A stretch of DNA of 6,822 nt, from the NCBI GenBank assembly GCA_002495885.1, contig DAHG01000029.1, forward strand, positions 1 to 6,822, read 5' to 3'. Origin of the DNA: Methanocellaceae archaeon UBA148 (lineage in GTDB: Archaea; Halobacteriota; UBA148). Below the pieces are notes generated by a model that was given only the letters and a program-made list of their open reading frames with translations, made no database searches and was not told the DNA's origin. This document shows positions 1 to 5,733 of this stretch, piece by piece. Both the position numbers and the translations under genes were made by a program. Positions within the stretch are counted from its first letter, which is position 1. Every line of letters starts with the position of its first letter.

Positions 1-260
1 TGGCCGCGCGCAGTTTGATTTTAATCTCCATAATCTTAACTTCAACTGTCCTCTTACGAAGACAAGACCACCTTCGATCAATGCACATCTGCACTTAGAC
101 GAATGTGGTCTACTTCTGTGGTGATCGAATTATCAAGGCGCATGTTGTGGTCTAACTGGAAACGATTCTCGACGATATCATCTCTGCCCTTTAGCTACTA
201 ATGCTATATCTCGCAGTGCCAGGCCATCCACACCCTTCTTTTCCATCAATTTAGAACTGA
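1..260. other. Left flank without an intact gene
   Basis: No open frame with a credible start and ribosome binding site covers this stretch on either strand. It contains AGACCAC (65-71), which is the reverse complement of GTGGTCT at 105-111, and GTGGTCTA recurs at 147-154. The composition is less AT-rich than the promoter region that follows, as expected for decayed coding DNA. The only recognisable content is the TetR-like fragment on the minus strand, listed separately. A minus-strand ATG at 31-29 could open a gene running off the left edge, but it has no nearby ribosome binding site and only ten codons are visible. Confidence 0.5.
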
Positions 261-264
261 ACAT
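178..264 (-). pseudogene. Fragment resembling the N-terminal helix-turn-helix of a TetR-family repressor
   Basis: Reading the minus strand from ATG at 264-262 (or ATG at 246-244) gives a 28-residue (or 22-residue) peptide ending at TGA 180-178. It contains KKGVDGLALRDIA. This fits the TetR pattern LFxExGxxxxSxRDIAxxAG in exact register: the distance from the glycine to the Ile-Ala of the first DNA-binding helix is right. The expected continuation (AGVSxGTxYxHFxxKexL) is missing: the text becomes ALVAKG and then a stop, and the shifted frame beyond does not look like TetR. It lies divergently from the exporter operon, the usual position of a TetR regulator of an efflux pump. I read it as a decayed regulator gene. 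Caution: the match rests on about 20 residues and could be chance or another helix-turn-helix protein. Confidence 0.38.
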
Positions 265-331
265 TAATAAATGATGTTTTTTTCGTATTAATTATTTAGT
301 ATAATTTTAAATTAGAAGTTACAAAATAAAA

Positions 332-342
332 TGTATCATACA
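332..342. promoter_or_regulatory. Palindrome TGTATCATACA, possible operator
   Basis: This is a perfect 5-1-5 inverted repeat (TGTAT-C-ATACA) between the TetR-like fragment and the exporter operon, six bases upstream of the TTATAAA box. Position and symmetry suit a dimeric repressor site. The half-site is short for a TetR operator, and chance palindromes are common in AT-rich DNA, so the role is an inference. Confidence 0.35.
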
Positions 343-347
343 ATAAG

Positions 348-354
348 TTATAAA
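348..354 (+). promoter_or_regulatory. Archaeal TATA box (TTATAAA) for the exporter operon
   Basis: TTATAAA is centred about 30 nt before the ATG at 381. With the archaeal box-to-start distance of about 25 nt, transcription would begin within a few bases of the ATG. The 20 nt before the ATG show no Shine-Dalgarno match, so the message is probably leaderless. A second candidate, TTTTAAAT at 305-312, would give a leader of about 45 nt that still lacks a ribosome binding site. Confidence 0.45.
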
Positions 355-380
355 CCATAGTAATTCTTGATCATTTTATA

Positions 381-1361
381 ATGGCGAATATAATCGAGGT
401 AAGGCATCTGGAGCATAGGTTCGGTGATCTGAAGGCTGTAGATGATGTCAGCTTCTCCGTCGAAAAGGGAGAGATCTATTCCTTCTTAGGCCCCAATGGA
501 GCAGGAAAAAGCACTGTTATTAATACGCTCATAACGCTTCTGCCCGTGCAGAAAGGCTCAGTAAATATTGCAGGCTATGACGTGGCTTCTCAACCTCAAG
601 AAGTACGAAAGGCAATAGGTATTGTCTTCCAGGTTGAAACCTTAGATCGGGATCTGACTGTTTGGGAAGCCCTGGAGTTCCATGGTCGTATCTACTCCTT
701 GCCCCAAGGGTTGAGACAAAAGCGAATTGAAGAGATGATTTCGCTAGTGGAGTTGGAGGATAAAAGAGATGTCCGGACCAGGCATCTAAGCGGAGGGATG
801 AAGCGGCGCTTAGAGATCGCCCGGGGCCTTATGACTAGGCCCAAGGTTTTGTTTCTTGATGAGCCCACTCTTGGTCTTGACACGCAAACTCGCATCAAGC
901 TGTGGGATTATATAAGAAAAGTGAATCAGGCTGGTACCACCATCTTCCTTACCACGCATTATATGGACGAAGCTGACCAGGTGAGCAACTGGATAGACAT
1001 CATCGATCATGGCAAGATAATCGCCTCAGGAAATCCGCTCAAGCTCAAGAACGATCTGGGTAGGGATATGATCTATATGGAGACGAGCGATAACGAAGCA
1101 GCTCTGCAGATCCTCCAAAGCCTGGACGTTGTTAAGGAAGTTCATCGCATATCCAAAGGACTGAGAATTTCCATAAATTCTGATGGTACATACTCTCTTC
1201 CTGCTATTATGGACCGGCTCAAGGAACATGGTGTGGCCATAGCTGGCGTTAATTTGAAAAAGCCTACCCTTGACGATGTATTTATCTATCATACTGGCCA
1301 TGATATTCGTGAGGCATCCGGAGAGAAGCTCAGCGTCCAAATATCGACCGGAAGGCGTTGA
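381..1361 (+). CDS. ABC exporter ATP-binding protein, DrrA (daunorubicin-resistance) type
   Basis: This 326-residue cytoplasmic ATPase powers the membrane partner encoded next. All nucleotide-binding motifs are intact: Walker A GPNGAGKST (37-45), Q-loop Gln84, signature LSGGM (136-140), Walker B VLFLDEP with Asp160/Glu161 (156-162), D-loop GLD (165-167) and H-loop His193. After the nucleotide-binding domain (about 1-230) comes the roughly 90-residue tail typical of DrrA proteins, ending in the family motif KPTLDDVFIYHTG. Length fits the family. The start is the first ATG in frame; it has no ribosome binding site, consistent with a leaderless message from TTATAAA at 348-354. The stop is one base before the permease ATG, so the pair is an operon. 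The substrate cannot be read from the sequence: family members export drugs, lipids or polysaccharide precursors, and the name does not imply daunorubicin. Confidence 0.93.
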   Translation: MANIIEVRHLEHRFGDLKAVDDVSFSVEKGEIYSFLGPNGAGKSTVINTLITLLPVQKGSVNIAGYDVASQPQEVRKAIGIVFQVETLDRDLTVWEALEFHGRIYSLPQGLRQKRIEEMISLVELEDKRDVRTRHLSGGMKRRLEIARGLMTRPKVLFLDEPTLGLDTQTRIKLWDYIRKVNQAGTTIFLTTHYMDEADQVSNWIDIIDHGKIIASGNPLKLKNDLGRDMIYMETSDNEAALQILQSLDVVKEVHRISKGLRISINSDGTYSLPAIMDRLKEHGVAIAGVNLKKPTLDDVFIYHTGHDIREASGEKLSVQISTGRR

Positions 1362-1362
1362 A

Positions 1363-2199
1363 ATGGCGATGGAGTTCCTTACAGTCTACTGGAGGGACAT
1401 GCTGAGGTTCTTCCGCTTTAGAGCTCTTCTGATCTCATCTTTGATTCAACCAGCTCTGTGGCTGGCACTGTATGGAGGAGCTATGTCCAGCAGCTTTAGC
1501 CGCTTTGACTCTACGCTGAATTTGTCTCATGCCGGAGTTTCCATATCTTATTTGACGTTTCTGGGAGCAGGAGTAATTGCTTTGACGGCGCTATTTACCA
1601 GCCTTTTCGGAGGAATGTTTCTCATCTTCGATAAGGAATTTGGTCTCCTCAGAGAGGTTTTTGCCAGCCCTATGCCCAGAACGCATATCATCATCGGCAT
1701 TGGCCTCAGTGGAATCACAAAGTCTCTATTACAGGTCTCGGTGATCATAGGCTTCGGATTGTTGATAGGGGTTAGATTCTTCTCAGGCCGTGCTCCTTTG
1801 CAGATAATTCTGGACATATTGGGAATCTTTGCCTTCGTGGGAGTCTTCTCTCTTGGCATCCTCTTCCTTTCATCAGCTATATCGTTGAGCATGGACAATC
1901 ACGAGGGACTTCAGGGAGTGATCACGCTCCTTTCTATGCCGATCTTCTTTGCTAGCAATGCTCTTTACTCTATAGATGTCTTTCCTTGGCCGTTGAAGGT
2001 GGCCTCAGCCATCAATCCTTTGACTCATCTAATAAATGGTGTGAGGTATTTCGCCATAGGTAATGACTTCTATGCTATGGGTTATCATTATGCTTATTCA
2101 ACCGACGATGTGGTGCGATCAATGCTTGCTTTAACTGCCTTTGCAGGGTTCATGTTTCTTGTGGCCAGATGGGCATTAAAAAGGGCGGTGGTTGTTTGA
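1363..2199 (+). CDS. ABC-2 type exporter permease, DrrB type
   Basis: A 278-residue integral membrane protein that forms the channel for the preceding ATPase. About six transmembrane helices are visible: roughly 20-41, 61-89, 109-136, 146-175, 183-203 and 253-272. The cytoplasmic segment LLREVFASPMPR (95-106) is the conserved coupling motif of this family. The stretch MPIFFASNALYSID to INPLTHLINGVR (192-228) is the ABC-2 signature before the last helix. I chose ATG 1363 because GGAAGG (1350-1355) lies seven bases upstream and the neighbour's stop ends at 1361. The frame stays open upstream to 1270, but that extension overlaps the ATPase and adds an unrelated polar segment. ATG 1369 is a weaker alternative. 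The tight spacing implies translational coupling. Substrate unknown. Confidence 0.92.
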   Translation: MAMEFLTVYWRDMLRFFRFRALLISSLIQPALWLALYGGAMSSSFSRFDSTLNLSHAGVSISYLTFLGAGVIALTALFTSLFGGMFLIFDKEFGLLREVFASPMPRTHIIIGIGLSGITKSLLQVSVIIGFGLLIGVRFFSGRAPLQIILDILGIFAFVGVFSLGILFLSSAISLSMDNHEGLQGVITLLSMPIFFASNALYSIDVFPWPLKVASAINPLTHLINGVRYFAIGNDFYAMGYHYAYSTDDVVRSMLALTAFAGFMFLVARWALKRAVVV

Positions 2200-2266
2200 G
2201 AGAAAATTAATCATAGAAAAACTATTTTTGTTGTCACATGCACTTATTTTGTTCTATCTATCAAGA

Positions 2267-2273
2267 TTTTTTT
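2267..2273 (+). terminator. T7 run ending the exporter operon
   Basis: Seven consecutive T, 67 nt after the permease stop, preceded by a T5 run at 2225-2229. Archaeal RNA polymerase can terminate on such T-runs without a hairpin, and none is obvious here. It separates the exporter operon from the promoter at 2327. Confidence 0.45.
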
Positions 2274-2326
2274 CTGATTAAAATATAATAATAAATCCCT
2301 ATTTAATATTTGTTAACACACAATGC

Positions 2327-2345
2327 TTAAATAATATGAACAATG
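2327..2345 (+). promoter_or_regulatory. Promoter of the first substrate-binding protein gene (box A TTAAATA)
   Basis: TTAAATA (2327-2333) is followed by ATATGAACAATG. The 19-base block 2327-2345 matches 3785-3803, upstream of the paralogous gene, at 16 of 19 positions. Transcription would start near 2356, giving a leader of about 24 nt that contains the ribosome binding site at 2368. A perfect 8-bp palindrome, TGTTAACA (2311-2318), sits just upstream and could be a regulator site; that part is speculative. Confidence 0.55.
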
Positions 2346-2367
2346 ATGGATAGACTATATGGTATCT

Positions 2368-2373
2368 GGGGGA
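2368..2373 (+). promoter_or_regulatory. Ribosome binding site GGGGGA fixing a GTG start
   Basis: GGGGGA lies six bases before GTG 2380. Its five G can pair with CCUCC of the 16S 3' end through one G-U pair. The in-frame ATG at 2359 has no comparable site and would fall only about three bases after the predicted transcription start. This favours GTG 2380 as the start. Confidence 0.5.
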
Positions 2374-2379
2374 AAATTG

Positions 2380-3501
2380 GTGAATAAGGCAAATGCGATC
2401 AAAATAGAACAATACATAGTCTTAGCTATGCTCTTTTTGAGCCTTTTAATAATGCCTTGTGCTGCTGAGATTACCATAAATGAGAAAATATTGGACAAGA
2501 CTGGTGACTCGATCACGGTAATCGATGAAATTGGAAGAACTGTTACAGTTAAATTGCCAGTAGAGAATATTATTTCCACAGATTATCGCCAAATGGAAGC
2601 TCTTCTAGCTATCGGAGCAAGGGATATGATAGTGGGCGTTGATAACACATTTCATAAACGTATGCCTTATTTCGGCCTAAAAGATGCATCCGATGTGGCG
2701 ATCCACGCGCAGGAAGTGAATTACGAACAGGTACTGACATTAGAGCCTGATCTGGTGATAATACCTGCTAGACAGGGAGCAACAGCGGATGAGATTTCAG
2801 AGAAGCTGAAGGGCGTGCCGGTTCTAGCTATGGGTCTCGCCAGCAGAGATCACATCATTCCGGAAACGCAGATAATGGGAGAGATCCTCGACAAAGAAGA
2901 GGAAGCAAGCAAGCTTATCAGTTGGATAAAGAAGTATGATGGCATTGTGGAGGAGCGAACCAGGGACTTAAAAGAGGAGGATACGCCGACATTTTTCTAC
3001 GAATATATGTCAGATCTGAATAAAAAATGGTGGTCCATCGCTCCAAATGATCCCAGTGCAGGAAGAGCTGCAGAAGGATGCGGCGGGAGAAATGTCGCCT
3101 ACGACCTCCCTCTAAACGAGTCCGCCACTACCATGGAAGTTGGGGCAGAGTGGGTTCTCACCAAAGATCCGGACTATTTCTTCATGGATTTCATGAGCAC
3201 AGGCCTTATGAGCGGTCCCGGAAGGACCGAGGAGCAGGTCATGCATAACCTCACCAAGCTAATTGAAGAGAGAGAAAGTGAGGGCTTCTCGAACTTTACT
3301 GCAGTGAAGGCCAATCATATCTACACTCTAAATAGAGACTTTATATCGGGACCGAGATGGGTGATAGGTCATGTCTGTATCGCCAAATGGCTTCATCCCG
3401 ATCTATTCGGGGATCTATCTCCCGATGAAATGAACAAAGAGTATCTTAAGGAGTTCCAGGGACTGGAACTAAAGGGGACTTGGGCATATCCTCTTCCTTA
3501 G
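2380..3501 (+). CDS. Secreted substrate-binding protein of an Fe3+-chelate/cobalamin-type ABC importer (paralogue 1)
   Basis: A 373-residue periplasmic-binding-protein fold (Pfam PF01497 type) that captures a metal chelate outside the membrane. Signal peptide: lysines at 3 and 8, hydrophobic core about 12-25, likely cut in CAA|E after residue 29. The one cysteine there (IMPC) is not a good lipobox, and no C-terminal membrane anchor is seen. Order after the signal: short strand segment (IDEIGRTVTV), N-lobe with YRQMEALLAIGA, long linker helix about 165-197, then C-lobe with YEYMSDLN, DPSAGRAAEGCGG (Cys234) and SGPRWVIGH. The long straight linker helix is the mark of the siderophore/B12/heme cluster. 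ATG 2359 would add seven residues. The paralogue is at 3854-4948. No matching permease or ATPase is in the window, so the partner is elsewhere. The ligand is not readable: Fe-chelate, corrinoid, heme or nickel-chelate are all possible. Confidence 0.87.
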   Translation: MNKANAIKIEQYIVLAMLFLSLLIMPCAAEITINEKILDKTGDSITVIDEIGRTVTVKLPVENIISTDYRQMEALLAIGARDMIVGVDNTFHKRMPYFGLKDASDVAIHAQEVNYEQVLTLEPDLVIIPARQGATADEISEKLKGVPVLAMGLASRDHIIPETQIMGEILDKEEEASKLISWIKKYDGIVEERTRDLKEEDTPTFFYEYMSDLNKKWWSIAPNDPSAGRAAEGCGGRNVAYDLPLNESATTMEVGAEWVLTKDPDYFFMDFMSTGLMSGPGRTEEQVMHNLTKLIEERESEGFSNFTAVKANHIYTLNRDFISGPRWVIGHVCIAKWLHPDLFGDLSPDEMNKEYLKEFQGLELKGTWAYPLP

Positions 3502-3553
3502 TTATTTTTATGCTGGAGAGAGCAACCGAAAAAAAGGTTAATCTGGTATGTGA

Positions 3554-3590
3554 TAATCAATAGAGGCCCTGTAATCAATAGTTAATTACA
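3554..3590. repeat. Direct repeat TAATCAATAG x2 overlapping inverted repeat TGTAAT-N9-ATTACA
   Basis: TAATCAATAG occurs at 3554-3563 and 3572-3581, an 18-base period. The second copy lies within a perfect 6-bp inverted repeat, TGTAAT (3570-3575) and ATTACA (3585-3590), separated by nine bases. The geometry resembles a dimeric regulator site, but it lies about 200 bases upstream of the next promoter block, which weakens that reading. It could also be a weak hairpin in the 3' end of the first binding-protein message. Confidence 0.35.
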
Positions 3591-3672
3591 TCGGCGTATC
3601 CTCAAAAGAGCTGATGGGTATGTTCGCATTGGATGAAATTGGCTGAATCTGGCAATTCATTTGCTCGCCCCA

Positions 3673-3679
3673 TTTTTTT
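3673..3679 (+). terminator. T7 run, probable terminator after paralogue 1
   Basis: Seven T following CGCCCCA, about 170 nt after the stop of the first binding-protein gene and about 110 nt before the next promoter block. It fits a hairpin-independent archaeal terminator. Confidence 0.4.
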
Positions 3680-3784
3680 AATATTTTCTTAATTTTTAGC
3701 TAAGTATCTAATTTAATAATAAAAAAAGCAAATTGAACAATAATATTAGTATTTAACAAAATAGCAAATAATAACTAGAAACAT

Positions 3785-3803
3785 CTAAATAGTATGAAAA
3801 ATG
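3785..3803 (+). promoter_or_regulatory. Promoter of the second substrate-binding protein gene (box A CTAAATA)
   Basis: CTAAATA (3785-3791) followed by GTATGAAAAATG matches the block at 2327-2345 at 16 of 19 positions. Transcription would start near 3814, leaving a leader of about 40 nt that includes GGTGAT at 3845-3850. Preservation of this block while the surrounding spacers have diverged supports a real promoter inherited with the duplication. Confidence 0.55.
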
Positions 3804-3853
3804 GAGTAAGGTGCATATGATATAGAGATTGATGGGGCAAGATAGGTGATACG

Positions 3854-4948
3854 ATGAATAATTTTTGTTGGCTATTATTAGCAGTTTTAGGCATATCCGT
3901 AGTACTACAACCAGCAGGAGCAACCGATGAGCCAAATGATATGATTATCAATAAGACTGATAAGTCGCTTACGCTTATTGATGAAGCGGGGCGAACTGTT
4001 ACAGTAAGCTTGCCTGTAAAAAGAATAATCTCCGGCGATTATCGTCAAATGGAGGCTCTTCTTGCGATTGGTGCAAAGGATATGATAGTTGGTGTGGATT
4101 CAAACTTTCATCACCAGATGCCGTATTTTGGTTTAAAGGATCTTCCAGAAATTGGCAAACATGCAGCAGAATTGAATTATGAACAGCTTGCGTTGCTGCA
4201 TGCGGATATTATTATGTTGCCTTTGTGGCAAGGATCCAAAGCAAAAGAAATCACAGAAAATATGCCAAATGCCACCGTGGTGGTTTTGGGCTTGAGTTCT
4301 AGGGACACACTCATTCCTGAACTGCAAATAATGGGTCAGCTTTTGGGAAAAGAGAGCGAGGCGGATAAGCTTATCAAATGGATAAAGAAATACGATGGCA
4401 TTGTAGAGGAACGGACAAAAGACTTGAAGCCGCAGGATACTCCAACATTCTTCTACGAATACATGTCCGATTTAAATACGAAATGGTCGGCTATTTCACC
4501 AAGTGATCCATCTGCAGGACGTGCTGCTGAAGGGTGCGGTGGAAGAAATGTTGCTTCTGATTTAAAATTGAATATGACAACCGGTGAGGTAGGCGCAGAA
4601 TGGGTATTAGCCCAAAATCCAGATTTCATCTTCTTGGATTTCATGGGAGGAGATCGGAGCGGCCCTGAAAAGACGAAAGAAGATGTTAAAACCGAGCTCA
4701 TGAAGATCATCGAAGAGAGATCAACCGAAGGCTTCAGCAATTTTACTGCTGTGAAAGATAATCACATTTATGTTGTAAATAGGGACTTCGTTTCTGGACC
4801 GAGATGGGTGATAGGTCACGTGTACATCGCCAAATGGCTTCATCCCGATATATTTGAGGACCTGTCCCCGGATGAAATGAACAAAGAATATCTGAAAGAG
4901 TTCCAGGGAATTGAGCTGGAGGGCACTTGGGTGTATCCTCCTCAGTAA
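3854..4948 (+). CDS. Secreted substrate-binding protein of an Fe3+-chelate/cobalamin-type ABC importer (paralogue 2)
   Basis: A 364-residue paralogue of the protein at 2380-3501: about 226 of 327 aligned positions are identical by hand count (about 69%). Signal peptide 1-23, with hydrophobic core LLLAVLGISVVL and cut site AGA|T; its n-region has no lysine or arginine, which is unusual. No lipobox cysteine and no C-terminal membrane anchor. Same order of parts: YRQMEALLAIGA (63-74), linker helix about 159-191, YEYMSDLN (201-208), GCGG with Cys228, SGPRWVIGH (314-322). The start is set by GGTGAT (3845-3850), and an in-frame TGA at 3830 limits extension. It differs most from paralogue 1 at residues 111-147 of the N-lobe, suggesting a changed ligand or partner contact. 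Synonymous codons are more AT-rich than in paralogue 1 over much of the gene, so the duplication is not recent. The importer partner is not in the window. Confidence 0.87.
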   Translation: MNNFCWLLLAVLGISVVLQPAGATDEPNDMIINKTDKSLTLIDEAGRTVTVSLPVKRIISGDYRQMEALLAIGAKDMIVGVDSNFHHQMPYFGLKDLPEIGKHAAELNYEQLALLHADIIMLPLWQGSKAKEITENMPNATVVVLGLSSRDTLIPELQIMGQLLGKESEADKLIKWIKKYDGIVEERTKDLKPQDTPTFFYEYMSDLNTKWSAISPSDPSAGRAAEGCGGRNVASDLKLNMTTGEVGAEWVLAQNPDFIFLDFMGGDRSGPEKTKEDVKTELMKIIEERSTEGFSNFTAVKDNHIYVVNRDFVSGPRWVIGHVYIAKWLHPDIFEDLSPDEMNKEYLKEFQGIELEGTWVYPPQ

Positions 4949-4952
4949 TGGT

Positions 4953-4974
4953 CTAATTCTAAGAATGGAATTAG
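4953..4974 (+). terminator. Hairpin just after paralogue 2
   Basis: CTAATTC (4953-4959) pairs with GAATTAG (4968-4974) across an eight-base loop, and T4960-G4967 can extend the stem. It begins four bases after the stop codon. No T-run follows, so it may stabilise or process the 3' end of the message rather than terminate it. Confidence 0.35.
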
Positions 4975-5001
4975 CAGCCGATTAATAAGATTAGTCTATC
5001 G

Positions 5002-5031
5002 AACGGGTGATGGATGTCTCTATCCCCCGTT
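5002..5031 (+). promoter_or_regulatory. Bulged hairpin in the leader of the methyltransferase gene
   Basis: AACGGG (5002-5007) pairs with CCCGTT (5026-5031), and GGAT (5012-5015) pairs with ATCC (5022-5025) around a six-base loop. TGAT (5008-5011) is bulged on one side. It lies 34 bases before the GTG start and is followed by TTTATATT (5030-5037). It could be a weak terminator or attenuator between paralogue 2 and the methyltransferase pair, or a leader structure. TTTATATT resembles a box A but is too close to the start to give a leader holding the ribosome binding site. Confidence 0.35.
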
Positions 5032-5064
5032 TATATTGATGTATAATCACAAGGGAGGATATAC

Positions 5065-5733
5065 GTGAAATTCGATTCGCGACAGTCGGAGCTAAAGAAT
5101 AAAATTAAAGAGTGGTGGGATGACCCCACCAAAGACTATGATGGTTTTATCGGTCATGGAGTCAATTCAGAAATAGAAAAGGAACTTTGGAGAAATGAGA
5201 TTTCGCGTCTGCTCAGACATAAGCAGAATCCGAAAATACTTGATATCGGCACAGGTACAGGTTTTCTTGCACTTCTTTTAGCAGTGATGGGCAGCGAGAT
5301 AACTGCTGCGGATTGGTCTATGACCATGATGCAAAAGGCAATAGAAAAAGCAAAGCACGCCCAGATCCCTATTCAGTTTGCGGTCCAGGATGCAGAAAAC
5401 CTCACCTTTCCAGATGCCTCATTCGATGCAGTAGTCAGCAGACATGTACTCTGGACTCTGGCCAATCCAAGCAAAGCTGTAAGTGAATGGGTTCGAGTAA
5501 TAAAACCAGGAGGATTCGTAATAACGGACATCCCGCGAATTGGCTATAATTCGGGAAAACATCATTATGGAGATGAGATCGGCGAGGAATTGCCGCTTGG
5601 CAATGGAGCAGAACCTGAAGAGATCGTAACCACATTCAAAGAAGCAGGGCTTTCAGATGTAAATATAAAAATTATGGAAAATCAAGGAGAACAGCATAGA
5701 AAAACAATCCTTATCTATGGTGAGAAGAGATGA
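5065..5733 (+). CDS. Class I SAM-dependent methyltransferase (Methyltransf_11 type)
   Basis: A 222-residue cytosolic protein expected to transfer a methyl group from S-adenosylmethionine to a small molecule. SAM-binding motif I is ILDIGTGTGF (58-67); Asp83 after strand 2 would hold the ribose; VQDAEN with Asp109 is the adenine-side motif; SFDAVVSRHVLW (119-130) is strand 4; RVIKPGG (144-150) is the turn before strand 5. An N-terminal helical cap (about 1-55), rich in Trp and charged residues, probably shapes the substrate pocket. GTG 5065 is chosen because GGGAGG (5053-5058) lies six bases upstream. It overlaps the next gene by four bases (ATGA), so the two are translationally coupled, and it follows paralogue 2 by 116 bases. 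Context suggests methylation of a metal ligand or cofactor precursor, but this is inference; the UbiE-like fold does not give the substrate. Confidence 0.88.
   Translation: MKFDSRQSELKNKIKEWWDDPTKDYDGFIGHGVNSEIEKELWRNEISRLLRHKQNPKILDIGTGTGFLALLLAVMGSEITAADWSMTMMQKAIEKAKHAQIPIQFAVQDAENLTFPDASFDAVVSRHVLWTLANPSKAVSEWVRVIKPGGFVITDIPRIGYNSGKHHYGDEIGEELPLGNGAEPEEIVTTFKEAGLSDVNIKIMENQGEQHRKTILIYGEKR

Larger units (their letters stand above)
3502..3853. other. 352-base AT-rich spacer between the two binding-protein genes
   Basis: No coding frame is supported. In order it holds a T5 run (3505-3509) just after the stop; AACC (3524-3527) facing GGTT (3536-3539) around an A-rich loop; a 10-bp direct repeat with an inverted repeat (3554-3590); a T7 run (3673-3679); the promoter-like block at 3785-3803; and the ribosome binding site GGTGAT (3845-3850). 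Its size and contents suggest the second binding-protein gene is transcribed separately from the first. Confidence 0.6.

Noticed and set aside
1..31. Possible minus-strand gene starting at ATG 31-29 and leaving the window
   Set aside because: Only ten codons (MEIKIKLRAA) are visible and no ribosome binding site lies at a normal distance.
67..189. Minus-strand open frame containing EVDHIRLSADVH beyond the TetR-like fragment
   Set aside because: It has no start codon and does not match the expected continuation of TetR, so it cannot be claimed as the rest of the gene.
1026..1340. 104-codon open frame on the minus strand inside the ATPase gene
   Set aside because: Fully antisense to the conserved C-terminal part of a clear gene, with no recognisable domain.
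1270..1362. Upstream extension of the permease reading frame to ATG 1270
   Set aside because: It overlaps the conserved end of the ATPase, adds a non-family segment, and ATG 1363 has a well-placed GGAAGG.
1548..1898. 116-codon open frame on the minus strand inside the permease gene
   Set aside because: It is a mirror of hydrophobic codons in the real gene, with no family resemblance and no ribosome binding site.
381..2199. Reading the DrrAB pair as the importer for the binding proteins
   Set aside because: The permease has the ABC-2 exporter fold and the ATPase has the DrrA-type tail; PF01497 binding proteins work with FecCD/BtuCD-type importers.
2359..2379. ATG 2359 as the start of the first binding protein
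   Set aside because: No ribosome binding site, and it sits almost at the predicted transcription start; GTG 2380 has GGGGGA six bases upstream. It remains possible and would add only seven residues.
3753..3935. 60-codon minus-strand frame over the second binding-protein promoter and signal peptide
   Set aside because: Low-complexity L/Y/C-rich translation of AT-rich DNA, antisense to a real start region.
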